Positions 16,080-26,044 are shown, numbered from the stretch's first letter. The stretch is 64,000 nt of DNA from CAZUYC01 sp964624475 (GCA_964624475.1 CAZUYC010000123.1:1-64000), one strand, 5' to 3'. Numbers and translations are program-made. The notes: generated by a model not told the origin, from the sequence alone.

Positions 16080-17249
16080 ATGGTCCCGCGCCCCCCGGAT
16101 CGGCTCCTCACGCGGGGCTTTGCGTCGCTCCTCCTCGCGCAGGCCGGCTTCGGGTACGCGTTCTCGAGCTACTTCCTGCTGCCGAAGTTCCTCGTGGTCG
16201 CGCTCCAGGCGGGGCCGCGCGAGATCGGGCTCCTGACCGCGGCGCACAACGCCGCCGTCGTGCTCCTGATGCCGCCGATGGGCGCGCTCGTCGATCGCTT
16301 CGGGCGCCGGCGCTTCCTCACCGCGGGAGCGCTGCTCATGGCCGCAGCTTCGCTCGCGTTCACGACCGTCGACTCCTTCGGCCCGGCGATCTTCGCCCTG
16401 CGCGCGCTGCAGGCGCTCGCCTTCGCGATGGCCTTCGCCGCCGGCTCCGCCCTCGCCGTCGACGAGGCGCCGCCCGAGCGGGTGGCCCAGGCCATCGGCC
16501 TCTTCGGGCTCGCCTTCCTCTCGATGAACGCGGTCGGACCGGCGGTCGTCGAGGAGGTATCCGCGCGCGCCGGCTGGCCCGCGACCTTCGCGCTCGCGGC
16601 CGTCGGAGCGCTGGCCAGCGCGCTCCTCTCGCTGCGCCTGCGCGAGCGCCCCGGGGCGCGGTCCGAGGAGGAGCCCCTGACGGGGCTCCTCGAGGTGGCC
16701 ACCCGCCCGAGCCAGCTGCGCGTGAGCATCGTGGTCGCGCTCGTCGGGGCCGCCTTCAGCTCGCTCTTCATCTTCCATCAGCCCTTCGCGATCGAATCCG
16801 GGATCGCGCGCCTGCGCGACTTCTTCGTCGCCTACGCGATCGCCGCGATCGCCGTGCGCGTCGCCTTCGGCGCCTTCATCGATCGCTTCGGGCGCCGGCG
16901 TTCGTCCATCGCCTCCCTCGCGCTCTACGTCGCCGTCGCGCTCCTCGCGACCGAGATCCCCCACACGGGTCTCGCGCCGCTCGGGGGCGCGCTCGGCCTC
17001 GCCCACGGCATCTTCTACCCCGCGTTCAACGCCGTCGCCGTCGAGCGCTGCGGCCCCCGCGAGCGGGGCAAGGTGATGGCGCTCTACCAGGCCGCCTTCC
17101 AGCTGGGCGGCGCGGTCGGACCGCTCGCCCTCGGCCTGCTCGCCGAGCGCGAGGGCTACCCGCCCGTCTTCGCCGTTTCCGCCGCCTGCCTCGCCCTCGC
17201 GCTCGCGGTGCTCGTGCTCTCGCCCGAGGGCCGGCGCGCCGGCTGGTAG
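16080..17249 (+). CDS. Major facilitator superfamily transporter
   Basis: 389 aa with about 12 hydrophobic segments. The loop 2-3 signature GALVDRFGRRRFLTAGAL is present and is echoed at the matching place in the second half (FGAFIDRFGRRRSSIASL), as in MFS proteins built from two homologous halves. The second half also has GIFYPAFNAVAVERCGPRERG. The substrate cannot be told. The ATG follows a leader with no strong ribosome site. It is divergent from the sigma-factor gene across 268 bases in which I see no other feature. Confidence 0.88.
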   Translation: MVPRPPDRLLTRGFASLLLAQAGFGYAFSSYFLLPKFLVVALQAGPREIGLLTAAHNAAVVLLMPPMGALVDRFGRRRFLTAGALLMAAASLAFTTVDSFGPAIFALRALQALAFAMAFAAGSALAVDEAPPERVAQAIGLFGLAFLSMNAVGPAVVEEVSARAGWPATFALAAVGALASALLSLRLRERPGARSEEEPLTGLLEVATRPSQLRVSIVVALVGAAFSSLFIFHQPFAIESGIARLRDFFVAYAIAAIAVRVAFGAFIDRFGRRRSSIASLALYVAVALLATEIPHTGLAPLGGALGLAHGIFYPAFNAVAVERCGPRERGKVMALYQAAFQLGGAVGPLALGLLAEREGYPPVFAVSAACLALALAVLVLSPEGRRAGW

Positions 17250-17250
17250 C

Positions 17251-17332
17251 GGGACGGTGTTCAGATCTTTCGAATTTTCAGATTCGCCCCCGAGGGCGAA
17301 TCTGAAAATTCGAAAGATCTGAACACCGTCCC
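17251..17332. repeat. 39-bp perfect inverted repeat, REP-like element
   Basis: Two 39-bp arms (17251-17289 and 17294-17332) are exact reverse complements around a 4-base loop. The outer end reads GGGACGGTGTTCAGATC and the element is AT-richer than its surroundings. It is followed by a further CCGTCCCC motif at 17340-17347. This head (GGGGACGGTGTTCAGA) resembles REP-type palindromes mobilised by REP-associated tyrosine transposases. It starts two bases after the MFS stop codon and may also act as a terminator; the CCCCTTTT after the stem gives a weak T-tract. Confidence 0.9.
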
Positions 17333-17365
17333 CTTTTCCGTCCCCGTTTCTGCTAGGAAGGGCGC

Positions 17366-18358
17366 GTGGCGGGGAACGAGCCGCTTCGCATCGGCATCCT
17401 CGGGGCCGCGCGCATCGCGCCGATGGCGCTCGTCCGCCCCGCGCGGAGCGTCCCCGGGGCCGCGGTGGCGGCCGTGGCGGCCCGCGACGAGGCGCGCGCG
17501 CGGCGCTTCGCCGCGCGCCACGGCATCCCGCGCGTCCACCGCAGCTACGCGGAGCTCCTCGCCGACCCCGGGATCGATGCCGTCTACAACCCGCTCCCGA
17601 ACGGCCTGCACTGCGAGTGGACGATCCGCGCCCTCGAGGCCGGGAAGCACGTGCTCTGCGAGAAGCCCCTCGCGTCGAACGCCGACGAGGCCCGCCGCAT
17701 GGCCGAAGCGGCCTCGCGCGCCGATCGCGTGCTCGTCGAGGCCTTCCACTGGCGCTACCACCCGCTGGCGGAGCGCATGAAGGCGATCGTCGAATCCGGC
17801 GCGCTCGGCCGCGTGCGCCACCTCGAGGCGAGCTGCTGCTTCCCGCTGCTCCTCCCGGGCGACATCCGCTACCGCCTCGACCTCGCGGGCGGCGCGCTGA
17901 TGGACGCCGGCTGCTACCCGGTCAGCATCGTGCGCCACCTCGCGGGAGCCGAGCCCGAGGTCGTCTCGGCCACGGCGCGGCTCGCCTCGCCCGAGGTCGA
18001 CCGCTGGATGCGCGCCGAGCTGCGCTTCGCGGACGGCCGCACGGGGCGCATCACCTGTTCGCTCTTCTCGGCGTCGCTGCTTCGGGTCGAGGCGCGCGCG
18101 GTCGGCGACGAGGGGGAGATGCGCGTGCTGAACCCGATCGCCCCGCACTTCTTCCACCGGCTGCGCGTGCGCACGCGGGCGCGAAGCACCACGGAGCGCG
18201 TCCCGGGCGAGGCCAGCTACGTTCACCAGCTCCGCGCCTTCGTGGGCGCCGTGCGCGGGGGGGAGCGCGTCCCCACGGACGCCGCGCACGGCGTCGCCAA
18301 CATGACGGTGATCGACGCGATCTACCGCAAGGCGGGCCTGCGGCCGCGGGGGCTCTGA
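17366..18358 (+). CDS. Gfo/Idh/MocA-family NAD(P)-dependent oxidoreductase
   Basis: 330 aa. The Rossmann N-terminal half starts RIGILGAARIAPMAL, a variant of the GxGxxA dinucleotide motif. It includes the family hallmark HVLCEKPLASNADEA with the catalytic EKP lysine. The C-terminal half has the GGALMDAGCYPVSIVRHL segment (Asp-x-x-x-Tyr type) typical of the family. The substrate is probably a sugar, inositol or dihydrodiol; it cannot be narrowed further. GTG start with AGGAAG five bases upstream. It sits alone between the REP-like hairpin and a convergent gene. Confidence 0.9.
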   Translation: MAGNEPLRIGILGAARIAPMALVRPARSVPGAAVAAVAARDEARARRFAARHGIPRVHRSYAELLADPGIDAVYNPLPNGLHCEWTIRALEAGKHVLCEKPLASNADEARRMAEAASRADRVLVEAFHWRYHPLAERMKAIVESGALGRVRHLEASCCFPLLLPGDIRYRLDLAGGALMDAGCYPVSIVRHLAGAEPEVVSATARLASPEVDRWMRAELRFADGRTGRITCSLFSASLLRVEARAVGDEGEMRVLNPIAPHFFHRLRVRTRARSTTERVPGEASYVHQLRAFVGAVRGGERVPTDAAHGVANMTVIDAIYRKAGLRPRGL

Positions 18359-18364
18359 GCGCGA

Positions 18365-19024
18365 TCAGTCGGCGGCCTTCTCCTCGACTGCCGCTTCGCC
18401 CTCGTCCCCCTCCCCGCGGTCCTCGAGCGAGAAGACCGGAGCGCCGTCGGGGCGCGTCCCGAGCTGGACGCGGACTTTTCCCGACGGGTCCATGAACGAC
18501 TGCACGGCCGTCCCGTCCGCGGCGGCGAGCGTCTCGATGCGTTTGCGGCCCTGCGCATCGAGATGGAGCGTCCCGATCACGCCCTCCGACTCCGAGAGGA
18601 GCTGGATGCGCACCTTGCCGCCGGCGTCGAGCAGCGCGATGCCCGCGTCGCCGTCCGCGAACGCGGCCGCGGCGATCCGCCTCGCTCCCTGCGGGTCGAG
18701 GAGCGTGAGCCCCGCCTTGCCCTGCGCGTCGATGCCCTGCGAGATCCGCAGCCGCCCCTCCGCGTCGTAGTGCTCGATCGAGCCCCCGTCCTTCGCGGCC
18801 GAGAGCGCGAGGCGTACGCGGCCCTCCGGGTCGGAGAGCGCGAGCTCCCGCGCCTCGAGCCGCTCGCGTTCGCCGATGCCCGCCGACGCGAGCGCTCCGG
18901 CGCCGACCGCGACCGCCGCGAGCGCCAGCCAGAGGCGGCGCACCGATCGCTCGAGCCGCTCGACCCGGGCCTCGGCCCCGGTCGCCTCGCCCAGCTCCTC
19001 ACCTGCCTCGTGCTCCTCTGTCAC
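18365..19024 (-). CDS. Membrane-anchored protein with repeated D-x-x-G-x-x-R units
   Basis: 219 aa from a GTG with GGGGGAGGGG just upstream; an in-frame GTG at 19063 has no such site. An acidic N-terminus (EEHEAGEELGEATG) precedes one membrane segment (LWLALAAVAVGAGALASAGI). About six repeats of 22-25 residues follow, each with a beta-like D(P/A)(E/Q)G(R/K) turn: SDPEGRVRL, YDAEGRLRI, LDPQGARRI, LDAGGKVRI, LDAQGRKRI and MDPSGKVRV. The C-terminus is acidic. It probably forms a periplasmic beta-solenoid or ladder on a single anchor. No function is recognised. It converges on the oxidoreductase gene. Confidence 0.75.
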   Translation of the reverse strand: MTEEHEAGEELGEATGAEARVERLERSVRRLWLALAAVAVGAGALASAGIGERERLEARELALSDPEGRVRLALSAAKDGGSIEHYDAEGRLRISQGIDAQGKAGLTLLDPQGARRIAAAAFADGDAGIALLDAGGKVRIQLLSESEGVIGTLHLDAQGRKRIETLAAADGTAVQSFMDPSGKVRVQLGTRPDGAPVFSLEDRGEGDEGEAAVEEKAAD

Positions 19025-19116
19025 GGCCCCCTCCCCCGGTCCCCGCCGGACCTCTTTTCGCACACTCTACGCCGGAGCCCTGGGCTATCGTCAACCGGAC
19101 CCGCAGGGAGGATTCG

Positions 19117-19533
19117 ATGCCCCGACGCCTGCTCCCTCGGCTCGTGATCGCGCTCGCGTTCCTCGCCCCTCCCCTCGCCCGGGCCGAGGCGCCGGACTGG
19201 GAGAGCCTGCGCGAGGTCGAGACCGTCGTGGTCGTGACCGCGGACGAGGACGGCGAGTCCCGCGAGACCACGGTGTGGCTCGTGGTGGTCGACGGCGCGG
19301 GAATCGTGCGCACCGGCGGCACGCGCTGGGGCGAGAACCTCGTGCGCAGCCCCGAGCTCGAGCTGCGCGCCGGCGAGGCCTCCTACCCGCTGCGCGTCGA
19401 GTTCGTCGAGGACGACGCCCTGCGCCAGCGGATCCGGGATGCCTTCCGCGAGAAGTACGGCTTCTTCGACCAGATCGTCTCGTGGATGCGCGGCTCCCGG
19501 CCGAAGATGATGCGCCTGCATCCGAAGGAGTGA
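19117..19533 (+). CDS. Small exported split-barrel-like protein
   Basis: 138 aa with a signal peptide (LLPRLVIALAFLAPPLARA). The mature part, ETTVWLVVVDGAGIVRTGG then VRSPELELRAGE and ending REKYGFFDQIV, resembles the deazaflavin/FMN split-barrel nitroreductase-like family. Those proteins are usually cytoplasmic; an exported member is unusual. A homologue lies at 63.2 kb. GGAGGA precedes the ATG by four bases. It ends two bases before ilvD and may be co-transcribed with it. Confidence 0.65.
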   Translation: MPRRLLPRLVIALAFLAPPLARAEAPDWESLREVETVVVVTADEDGESRETTVWLVVVDGAGIVRTGGTRWGENLVRSPELELRAGEASYPLRVEFVEDDALRQRIRDAFREKYGFFDQIVSWMRGSRPKMMRLHPKE

Positions 19534-19535
19534 GC

Positions 19536-21215
19536 ATGGCGAAGCTCAACCGCACGAGCGAGCGGGTCACGCGCCCGAAGTCGCAGGGCGCCTCGCAGGC
19601 CATGCTCTTCGCCACGGGCCTCTCCGAGGCCGACCTGGAAAAGGCGCAGGTCGGGATCGCCTCCTGCTGGTTCGAGGGCAACCCCTGCAACATGCACCTG
19701 CTCGAGCTCGGCGCCCGCGTGAAGGAGGGAGTCGTCGCGGCGGGGCTCGTCGGCATGCGCTTCAACACGATCGGCGTCTCGGACGCGATCTCGATGGGAA
19801 CCGAGGGCATGAGCTACTCGCTCCCGTCGCGAGATCTCATCGCCGACTCGATCGAGACCGTGATGCGCGCCCAGTGGTACGACGCGAACGTCTCGATCCC
19901 CGGCTGCGACAAGAACATGCCGGGCTGCCTGATCGCGATGGGCCGCGTGAACGTCCCGTCGCTCATGGTCTACGGCGGCACGATCCGCGCCGGGCGGAGC
20001 CGGCGCTTCGAGAAGCTCGACGTCATCTCGGCCTTCCAGTCCTACGGCGAGTTCGTGGCGGGGCGGATCGACGAGGAGACGCGCAGCGAGATCGTGCGCT
20101 TCGCCTGCCCCGGCGCGGGGGCCTGCGGCGGGATGTACACCGCGAACACGATGGCCTCGGCGATCGAGGCGCTCGGCATGTCGCTCCCCGGGAGCTCCTC
20201 GACGCCGGCCGAGGACCCGGCGAAGCTGGACGAGTGCCGGCGCGCCGGCGCCGCGATCCGGAACCTGCTGGAGCGGGATCTCCGTCCCCGCGACATCATG
20301 ACGCGCGAGGCCTTCGAGAACGCCATGGCGGTCGTGACCGTGCTCGGCGGGTCGACCAACGCCGTGCTGCACCTGATCGCGATGGCGCGCGCGGTCGAGG
20401 TAGAGCTCGCGCTCGACGACTTCCAGCGCGTGAGCGACCGCGTCCCCTATCTCGCGGACATGAAGCCCTCCGGCCGCTTCGTGATGGAGGACCTGCACCG
20501 CGCCGGCGGCACCCCGGCGGTGCTCCGGCTCCTGCTCGAGCGCGGGGCGCTCCACGGCGAGTGCCTGACCGCGACCGGGCGGACCCTGGCCGAGAACCTG
20601 GCGGAGCTGCCCGGCCTCTCGCCCGGCCAGCAGGTGATCCGCCCCTGGGACGACCCGATCCAGGCGACGGGGCACATCCAGATCCTGCGCGGGAGCCTCG
20701 CGCCCGAGGGTGCCGTCGCGAAGCTCACCGGCAAGGAGGGGCTCACCTTCTCCGGCCCGGCGGCGGTCTTCGACGGCGAGGAGGCGATGCTCGCCGCGCT
20801 CGAGCAGGGCCGGATCCGGCGCGGCATGGTGGTCGTGATCCGCTACGAGGGCCCGAAGGGCGGCCCGGGCATGCCCGAGATGCTGACCCCGACCTCCGCG
20901 ATCGTGGGAGCCGGCCTCGGCGACGCGGTGGCCCTGGTCACCGACGGCCGCTTCTCCGGCGGCTCCCACGGCTTCCTGATCGGCCACGTGACGCCCGAGG
21001 CGCAGGCAGGCGGTCCGATCGCGCTCGTGCGCGACGGCGACCCGATCGAGATCGACGCGAAGCGCCACAGCGTCGAGCTCCGCGTGGACGCGGCCGAGCT
21101 CGCGCGCCGCCGCGCCGCCTTCTCGCCGCCGCCGCTCAAGGCCACGCGCGGCGTGCTCTACCGGTACATCAAGAACGTTCGGTCGGCGTCCGAGGGCTGC
21201 GTCACGGACGAGTGA
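19536..21215 (+). CDS. ilvD: Dihydroxy-acid dehydratase
   Basis: 559 aa, the usual IlvD/EDD length. Iron-sulfur ligand cysteines are Cys51 (EGNPCNMH), Cys124 (GCDKNMPGC) and Cys197 (GAGACGGMYTANTM). The C-terminal segment includes TDGRFSGGSHGFLIGHV. It removes water from 2,3-dihydroxy-3-methyl(butyrate/valerate), the third step of valine and isoleucine synthesis. The three-cysteine pattern suggests the [2Fe-2S] type. ATG with GGAG upstream, two bases after the preceding gene. Its last 14 bases overlap the end of the convergent phospholipase D-like gene. Confidence 0.96.
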   Translation: MAKLNRTSERVTRPKSQGASQAMLFATGLSEADLEKAQVGIASCWFEGNPCNMHLLELGARVKEGVVAAGLVGMRFNTIGVSDAISMGTEGMSYSLPSRDLIADSIETVMRAQWYDANVSIPGCDKNMPGCLIAMGRVNVPSLMVYGGTIRAGRSRRFEKLDVISAFQSYGEFVAGRIDEETRSEIVRFACPGAGACGGMYTANTMASAIEALGMSLPGSSSTPAEDPAKLDECRRAGAAIRNLLERDLRPRDIMTREAFENAMAVVTVLGGSTNAVLHLIAMARAVEVELALDDFQRVSDRVPYLADMKPSGRFVMEDLHRAGGTPAVLRLLLERGALHGECLTATGRTLAENLAELPGLSPGQQVIRPWDDPIQATGHIQILRGSLAPEGAVAKLTGKEGLTFSGPAAVFDGEEAMLAALEQGRIRRGMVVVIRYEGPKGGPGMPEMLTPTSAIVGAGLGDAVALVTDGRFSGGSHGFLIGHVTPEAQAGGPIALVRDGDPIEIDAKRHSVELRVDAAELARRRAAFSPPPLKATRGVLYRYIKNVRSASEGCVTDE

Positions 21216-22586
21216 CGCCGTAGGTCGTGGCGTCGACGGCGTAGGCGAGCCCGGCGAGCGGCGCGCGCCGCGTGCGGCGCGCCCGGTTGGCGAGCGCGAT
21301 CTCGCGGAAGAGGCGTAGCCCCCGCAGGTCGTCCCAGCCCGAGGTGTCGATGCCGAGGTGCTCGGCGAGCAGCGCCTCGCGCAGCGCCCGCACCGTGGGC
21401 GGGTGCCAGAACGAGGCGTTGAGCTCCGTGTCGTGGTGGAAGGAGCGGTCGGCCACGTTCGTCGAGCCGATCGTGCCCCAGGCGTCGTCCACCAGCATGA
21501 TCTTCGCGTGGACGTAGATCTCGTCGTAGCGCCCACCCGGACGGCTCGCCGCGATCGCGGCCAGCGTGAAGCACGGGTGCGCGCCGAGCTGCGCGAGCTT
21601 CTCGAAGAAGAAGCCCGCCCGCGGGTCGCTGCGCGCCGCGACGAAGGCCGGGTGCGCGTTGCCGGGGACGAGGAAGGCGACCTCCACGCCGCGGTCCAAG
21701 GCCCCCTGGAGCGCGTCGACGATCGCCGGTGAGCCGATCGCCTGGTCCTCGACGTAGATCGAGCTGCAAGCGGCCGCGATCGCGGCGAGGTAGTGCTCGA
21801 GGACGCTCTGCTCGCCGTGCGCGATCGGGAAGGGCTTGCCGCCGGGCGGCGCGACATCGGCGGTGTACAGCCCGGGCGCGACCGTGCGCGTCATCTGCAC
21901 CGGCACCTCGCCGGCCGCGGGCGAGAGGAAGGCCGGGAACTCGAGGTCGCCGGCGCGCGCGGCGTCGGGCCACGCCCCGTCCGGGCGCGCTCGCTCGCTC
22001 GCCTCGTTCCAGCGCTGCGCGAAGTTGTGGTGGACGTCCGCCGCCGCGGGGCCGCGCACCTCGACGTAGAGGTCGTGGTCCTGGCCGCCGGGGTGGGGCG
22101 GGTGTCCGGGGCGGCACACCGACGCGTGCAGCAGGTTGATCCCGCCGACGAAGGCGACCTCGCCCACGCGCCCGGCGTCCACGATCCAGCTCTTCTGGTG
22201 GTGGCAGAACTCGCCGGGGTGGCGGTCCCAGCGCGCCTTCACGTTGGGCGCGCGCTCGGCGAGGAAGGCGCGGTCGGCGGCGTCGCCCGGGAAGTGGGTG
22301 GATTCGGGCTCGAGCTCGCCGAGCCGGGGCTCGCGCCAGAAGAGCACGCGCACGTCGATCCGGCGCCGCGCGGCGCGCTCGAGGACGTCGAAGAGGCCGC
22401 CCCGCCCGTCCGGCATCGCGACGTCGCGGTCGACGTACGCGACCGTGAGCCAGACGCTCTCGCGTGCGGCCTCCACGGCCTCGCAGATGCGCTGGAACGC
22501 CGGCTCGCCGTCGACGAGCGGGCGCACGGCGTTGCCGGACCGCAGGGGGTAGGCTCCCCGCCGGGCCGCAGGAACGTTCGTCTGGC

Positions 22587-22590
<4 letters not shown>
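21202..22590 (-). CDS. Phospholipase D-like protein with two HKD motifs
   Basis: 462 aa. The first HKD motif is HHQKSWIVDAGRVGEVAFVGG at about two-fifths of the protein, and the second is HAKIMLVDDAWGTIGSTN near the end. The two form one active site in phospholipase D, cardiolipin synthase and related phosphatidyltransferases. No signal peptide or membrane segment is seen, unlike cardiolipin synthases, so it is probably a soluble phosphodiesterase. GTG start overlapping the threonine aldolase stop by four bases. It is the last gene of a three-gene operon. Confidence 0.9.
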
Positions 22591-23614
<1,024 letters not shown>

Positions 23615-23618
<4 letters not shown>

Positions 23619-24457
23619 CGGGGCGAGTGTACCTCGGAGGCGTGCACCTCGGTGAGGAACGCGAGCACGGCGGAGAGGAAGCGCCCGGGCTGCTCGAGGT
23701 GGACGTTGTGCCCGGCGCCCGCGATCTCGACGAGGCGGGCGCCGCGGATCTCTGCGGCCAGGGCCAGGACTCCCTCGCGCGAGAGCAGCGGGCTCTCGGC
23801 GCCGCGCACGAGCAGGGTCGGCGCCGCCACGTGCTCGAGCTCCGGGCCCCGCTCGGGTGGGAGCGCGAACCAGCGCGGATCGAACTTGAATCCGAAGCGG
23901 CCACCCGGCTCCTCGCCCACCGAGGCGCTCGCGATGCGCGCCCGCAGCGCCTCGGGAGCCCCGGGCGCCGGCGGGAGGAAGCGGAAGCGGGCGATCGCCT
24001 CCTCGCGGCTGCGGTAGCTGCGCCGCGCGGCGAGCGCGAGGCGCATCATGCGGCGGGTCCGCGTGCCGGCGCCGCGGGCCACGTCGACCACGACGAGCGC
24101 GCGCGGCCGGCGGGCGCCTGCGTGACGGGCCGCGTGCTCGAGCGCGACGTGGCCCCCCATCGAGTGCCCGAGCAGCGCGGCGTCGGGCGCGCCGATGTGC
24201 TCGAGCAGGCCCACGAGGTCGCGCTGGAAGGCGCCCGGCCGCGGCTCGGGAGCGTCGGAATCGCCGTGGCCGCGGAAATCGAGCGCCAGCACGTGGAAGC
24301 GCTCGGCCAGCGCCGGGGCCACCTCGTCCCACCAGTGGGCGTTGGCGCCGCCGCCGTGGAGCAGGACGAGCTTCGGCCGGGCGGGGTCGCCGTGGTGGAT
24401 GGCGTGCAGCGCGACGCCGTCGAGCGAGGGCGTGGTGAAGCGTTCGGAGCGCGCCAC
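23615..24457 (-). CDS. Alpha/beta hydrolase
   Basis: 280 aa. Motifs are LVLLHGGGANAHWW (oxyanion loop), LALDFRGHGDSD, the nucleophile elbow LLGHSMGGHVAL with the catalytic Ser, and GAGHNVHLEQPGRFL with the catalytic His. The acid is probably the Asp/Glu region near LLVRGAESPLLS. No lipobox or signal is present. The substrate is unknown. The GTG at 24457 is chosen because the conserved fold begins there; an upstream ATG at 24649 adds about 60 residues of unlikely composition. First gene of the operon with threonine aldolase. Confidence 0.85.
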
Positions 24458-24516
24458 GGGCGGCCGGAGTATAGGCCGCCGGGCCTTCCGGCCTCCCGAA
24501 TGCCCTCCCCGAGGCG

Positions 24517-24530
24517 ATTCCGCGCGGAAT
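24517..24530. promoter_or_regulatory. 14-bp perfect palindrome upstream of the histone-fold gene
   Basis: ATTCCGCGCGGAAT is its own reverse complement. It sits 14 bases before the -35 box of the histone-fold gene and 60 bases from the divergent hydrolase gene, so it could be an operator for either. Confidence 0.4.
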
Positions 24531-24544
24531 TCGACAGATTTCGA

Positions 24545-24573
24545 TTGGAACTGCGCGCGAAAGCTCCTATGAT
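24545..24573 (+). promoter_or_regulatory. Strong sigma-70-type promoter of the histone-fold gene
   Basis: TTGGAA (24545-24550), a 17-base spacer and TATGAT (24568-24573), close to consensus with ideal spacing. It is one of the best housekeeping promoters in the window and would give a leader of about 40 bases with GGAGGG before the ATG. Confidence 0.75.
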
Positions 24574-24618
24574 CCGCCCCCGGAAAGCGCCGGGTGGATC
24601 CGGCGAGCTGGAGGGAGC

Positions 24619-24834
24619 ATGGCAGCGCGAAAGAAGGGCAAGGCGGCACCCAAGAAGGCGAGCGGCGGAGATCTCATCATCTCGAAGTCGCGCACCAAGG
24701 CCGCCGCGAGGAAGTGCAACGTGGGCGGCGAGTTCTACGGCGCCCTCGATGCCGTCGTCCGCAAGCTGATCGCCGCGGCGGAAGACCGCGCGATCGGCAA
24801 CAAGCGCAAGACGCTGAGAGCGGTCGACCTCTAG
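24619..24834 (+). CDS. Small basic histone-fold-like DNA-binding protein
   Basis: 71 aa. A Lys-rich tail (ARKKGKAAPKKASGG) precedes a segment of about 54 residues. Helix 1 is about SKSRTKAAARKCNVG, the long central helix is EFYGALDAVVRKLIAAAEDRA, and the end is KRKTLRAVDL. The end matches the archaeal histone motif RKTIKAEDI and the Bdellovibrio-type bacterial histones, which are single histone folds that dimerise. It has a near-consensus promoter and the ribosome site GGAGGG, so high expression is likely. It overlaps the convergent DUF6178 gene by four bases. Confidence 0.8.
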   Translation: MAARKKGKAAPKKASGGDLIISKSRTKAAARKCNVGGEFYGALDAVVRKLIAAAEDRAIGNKRKTLRAVDL

Positions 24835-26018
24835 GAGCCGTCCGGATCGAGGGGCCCGCCGGAGTCCTCCGGCGGGCCCTTCGCCTGCTTCGGATCGAGG
24901 CTCGCCCCGACGCGGAAGAGCCGCTCCATCGGCAGCCGGCGCAGCACCTCGGCGGCGCCCACCGCGTTCGCCCCCGCAACGTGCTCGATGCCGCGGCTCA
25001 CCCAGACCGCGGCCTTCTCGATCGCCCGCGGCGTCGATGCGGCGTCCGCGAGGTCCATGCGGTCGGCGACGGCCACCTTGTTGGCGAGCGCGATGAAGCG
25101 ATGGAACGCGGTGCGCCGCTCCTCCTCGCCGAGCTCTGCGATCGCACGGAAGACGAGATGCCGCGCGTCGCGACCGACCGGGAGCGACGGGACCCAGACT
25201 GGAAGGCGCCACGCGTCGGCCTCGAGCACGCCCGCTTCCTCGGGGAGCCGCTCGCGCTCGCCGGCCCGCAGGTGGCGGTAGATGGCCATCGCCTCGTCCC
25301 AGGGCGGGAAGCCGAGGTCCTCGAGGCGCCCGGTGCGCCAGCGCAGCGCCCACTCCTCGGTCTCCGTCGGGATCTCCCAGATCGCGCCCTGCAGCAGGCG
25401 GAAGTACGCCCAGTAGTCGCCCTGGAAGAGCGCGTGGAGCACGCGCAGGAGCGGCGCGAGGTCGTCGTTCTCCTGCCGCGCCACCAGGTAGAAGCTCCCG
25501 TCGAGGGTCCGCGCTCCCTCCGGCGGCTGGAAGTCGGGATCCTCCGAGTCGGAGGGCTTCATCGAGACCAGGGCGTGCTGCTGCACCCAGAGCACGCAGA
25601 GCTCGGGGTCGATCGCGTGGAGGTGGCGGAGCAGCGCCTCGTCCTCGACCTCGGCCAGCGCCGCCAGCCACGCGTCGAGTGCGGCGCGATCGAGCGCGGT
25701 GCCGCGCCAGACGTCGAGGTCGAGGCACGCGGTGATCTGCTCGGGCGTCGCGAGCTCGAGGATCCACGCCGCCTCGCCCTGGCCGATCGCCTTCAGCGTG
25801 AAGACGAACTCGGCCTCGGGCAGGAGCGGGATCACCTGCTCGGGCGCGGGGAGGAGGTCCAGGATCTTCCGGCGTCGCGCGACCGGCGCCTCGCAGACGA
25901 GCGCGAGCTGCGCTTCGACCGGGAGCTCCGCCATCGCCTTGGCCGCGGCCACCCGGTCGCGGCGCGCGAGCTCGCGGAGGTCGCGGGCCCGGTCGATCGG
26001 GAGCCGGCGCTCGGGCAT
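24831..26018 (-). CDS. DUF6178 family protein
   Basis: 395 aa of mostly helical, acidic-to-neutral sequence without signal or membrane segments. I recognise the DUF6178 style: an N-terminal repeat of hydrophobic helices (ELPVEAQLALVCEAP, LLPEAEFVFTLKAIGQG, LELATPEQITACLDLDVW) and a Trp-rich middle (DYWAYFRLLQGAIWEIPTE). The family is mostly deltaproteobacterial and has no known function. It is transcribed convergently with the histone-fold gene and divergently from the NUDIX gene, with 26 bases between the two start codons. Confidence 0.75.
   Translation of the reverse strand: MPERRLPIDRARDLRELARRDRVAAAKAMAELPVEAQLALVCEAPVARRRKILDLLPAPEQVIPLLPEAEFVFTLKAIGQGEAAWILELATPEQITACLDLDVWRGTALDRAALDAWLAALAEVEDEALLRHLHAIDPELCVLWVQQHALVSMKPSDSEDPDFQPPEGARTLDGSFYLVARQENDDLAPLLRVLHALFQGDYWAYFRLLQGAIWEIPTETEEWALRWRTGRLEDLGFPPWDEAMAIYRHLRAGERERLPEEAGVLEADAWRLPVWVPSLPVGRDARHLVFRAIAELGEEERRTAFHRFIALANKVAVADRMDLADAASTPRAIEKAAVWVSRGIEHVAGANAVGAAEVLRRLPMERLFRVGASLDPKQAKGPPEDSGGPLDPDGS
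24852..24879. terminator. Possible bidirectional hairpin after the histone-fold gene
   Basis: 13-bp GC-rich arms GGGCCCGCCGGAG/CTCCGGCGGGCCC around a 2-base centre, 18 bases after the histone-fold stop. It lies within the last codons of the DUF6178 gene. Without a T-tract its role as terminator is uncertain. Confidence 0.4.
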
Positions 26019-26028
26019 GGTCGAGACG

Positions 26029-26034
26029 GTATCA
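26029..26034 (+). promoter_or_regulatory. -10 box close to the NUDIX start codon
   Basis: TATCAT ends ten bases before the ATG and there is no ribosome-binding site between them. The transcript would have almost no leader. Confidence 0.35.
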
Positions 26035-26044
26035 TCCCGAGCGA

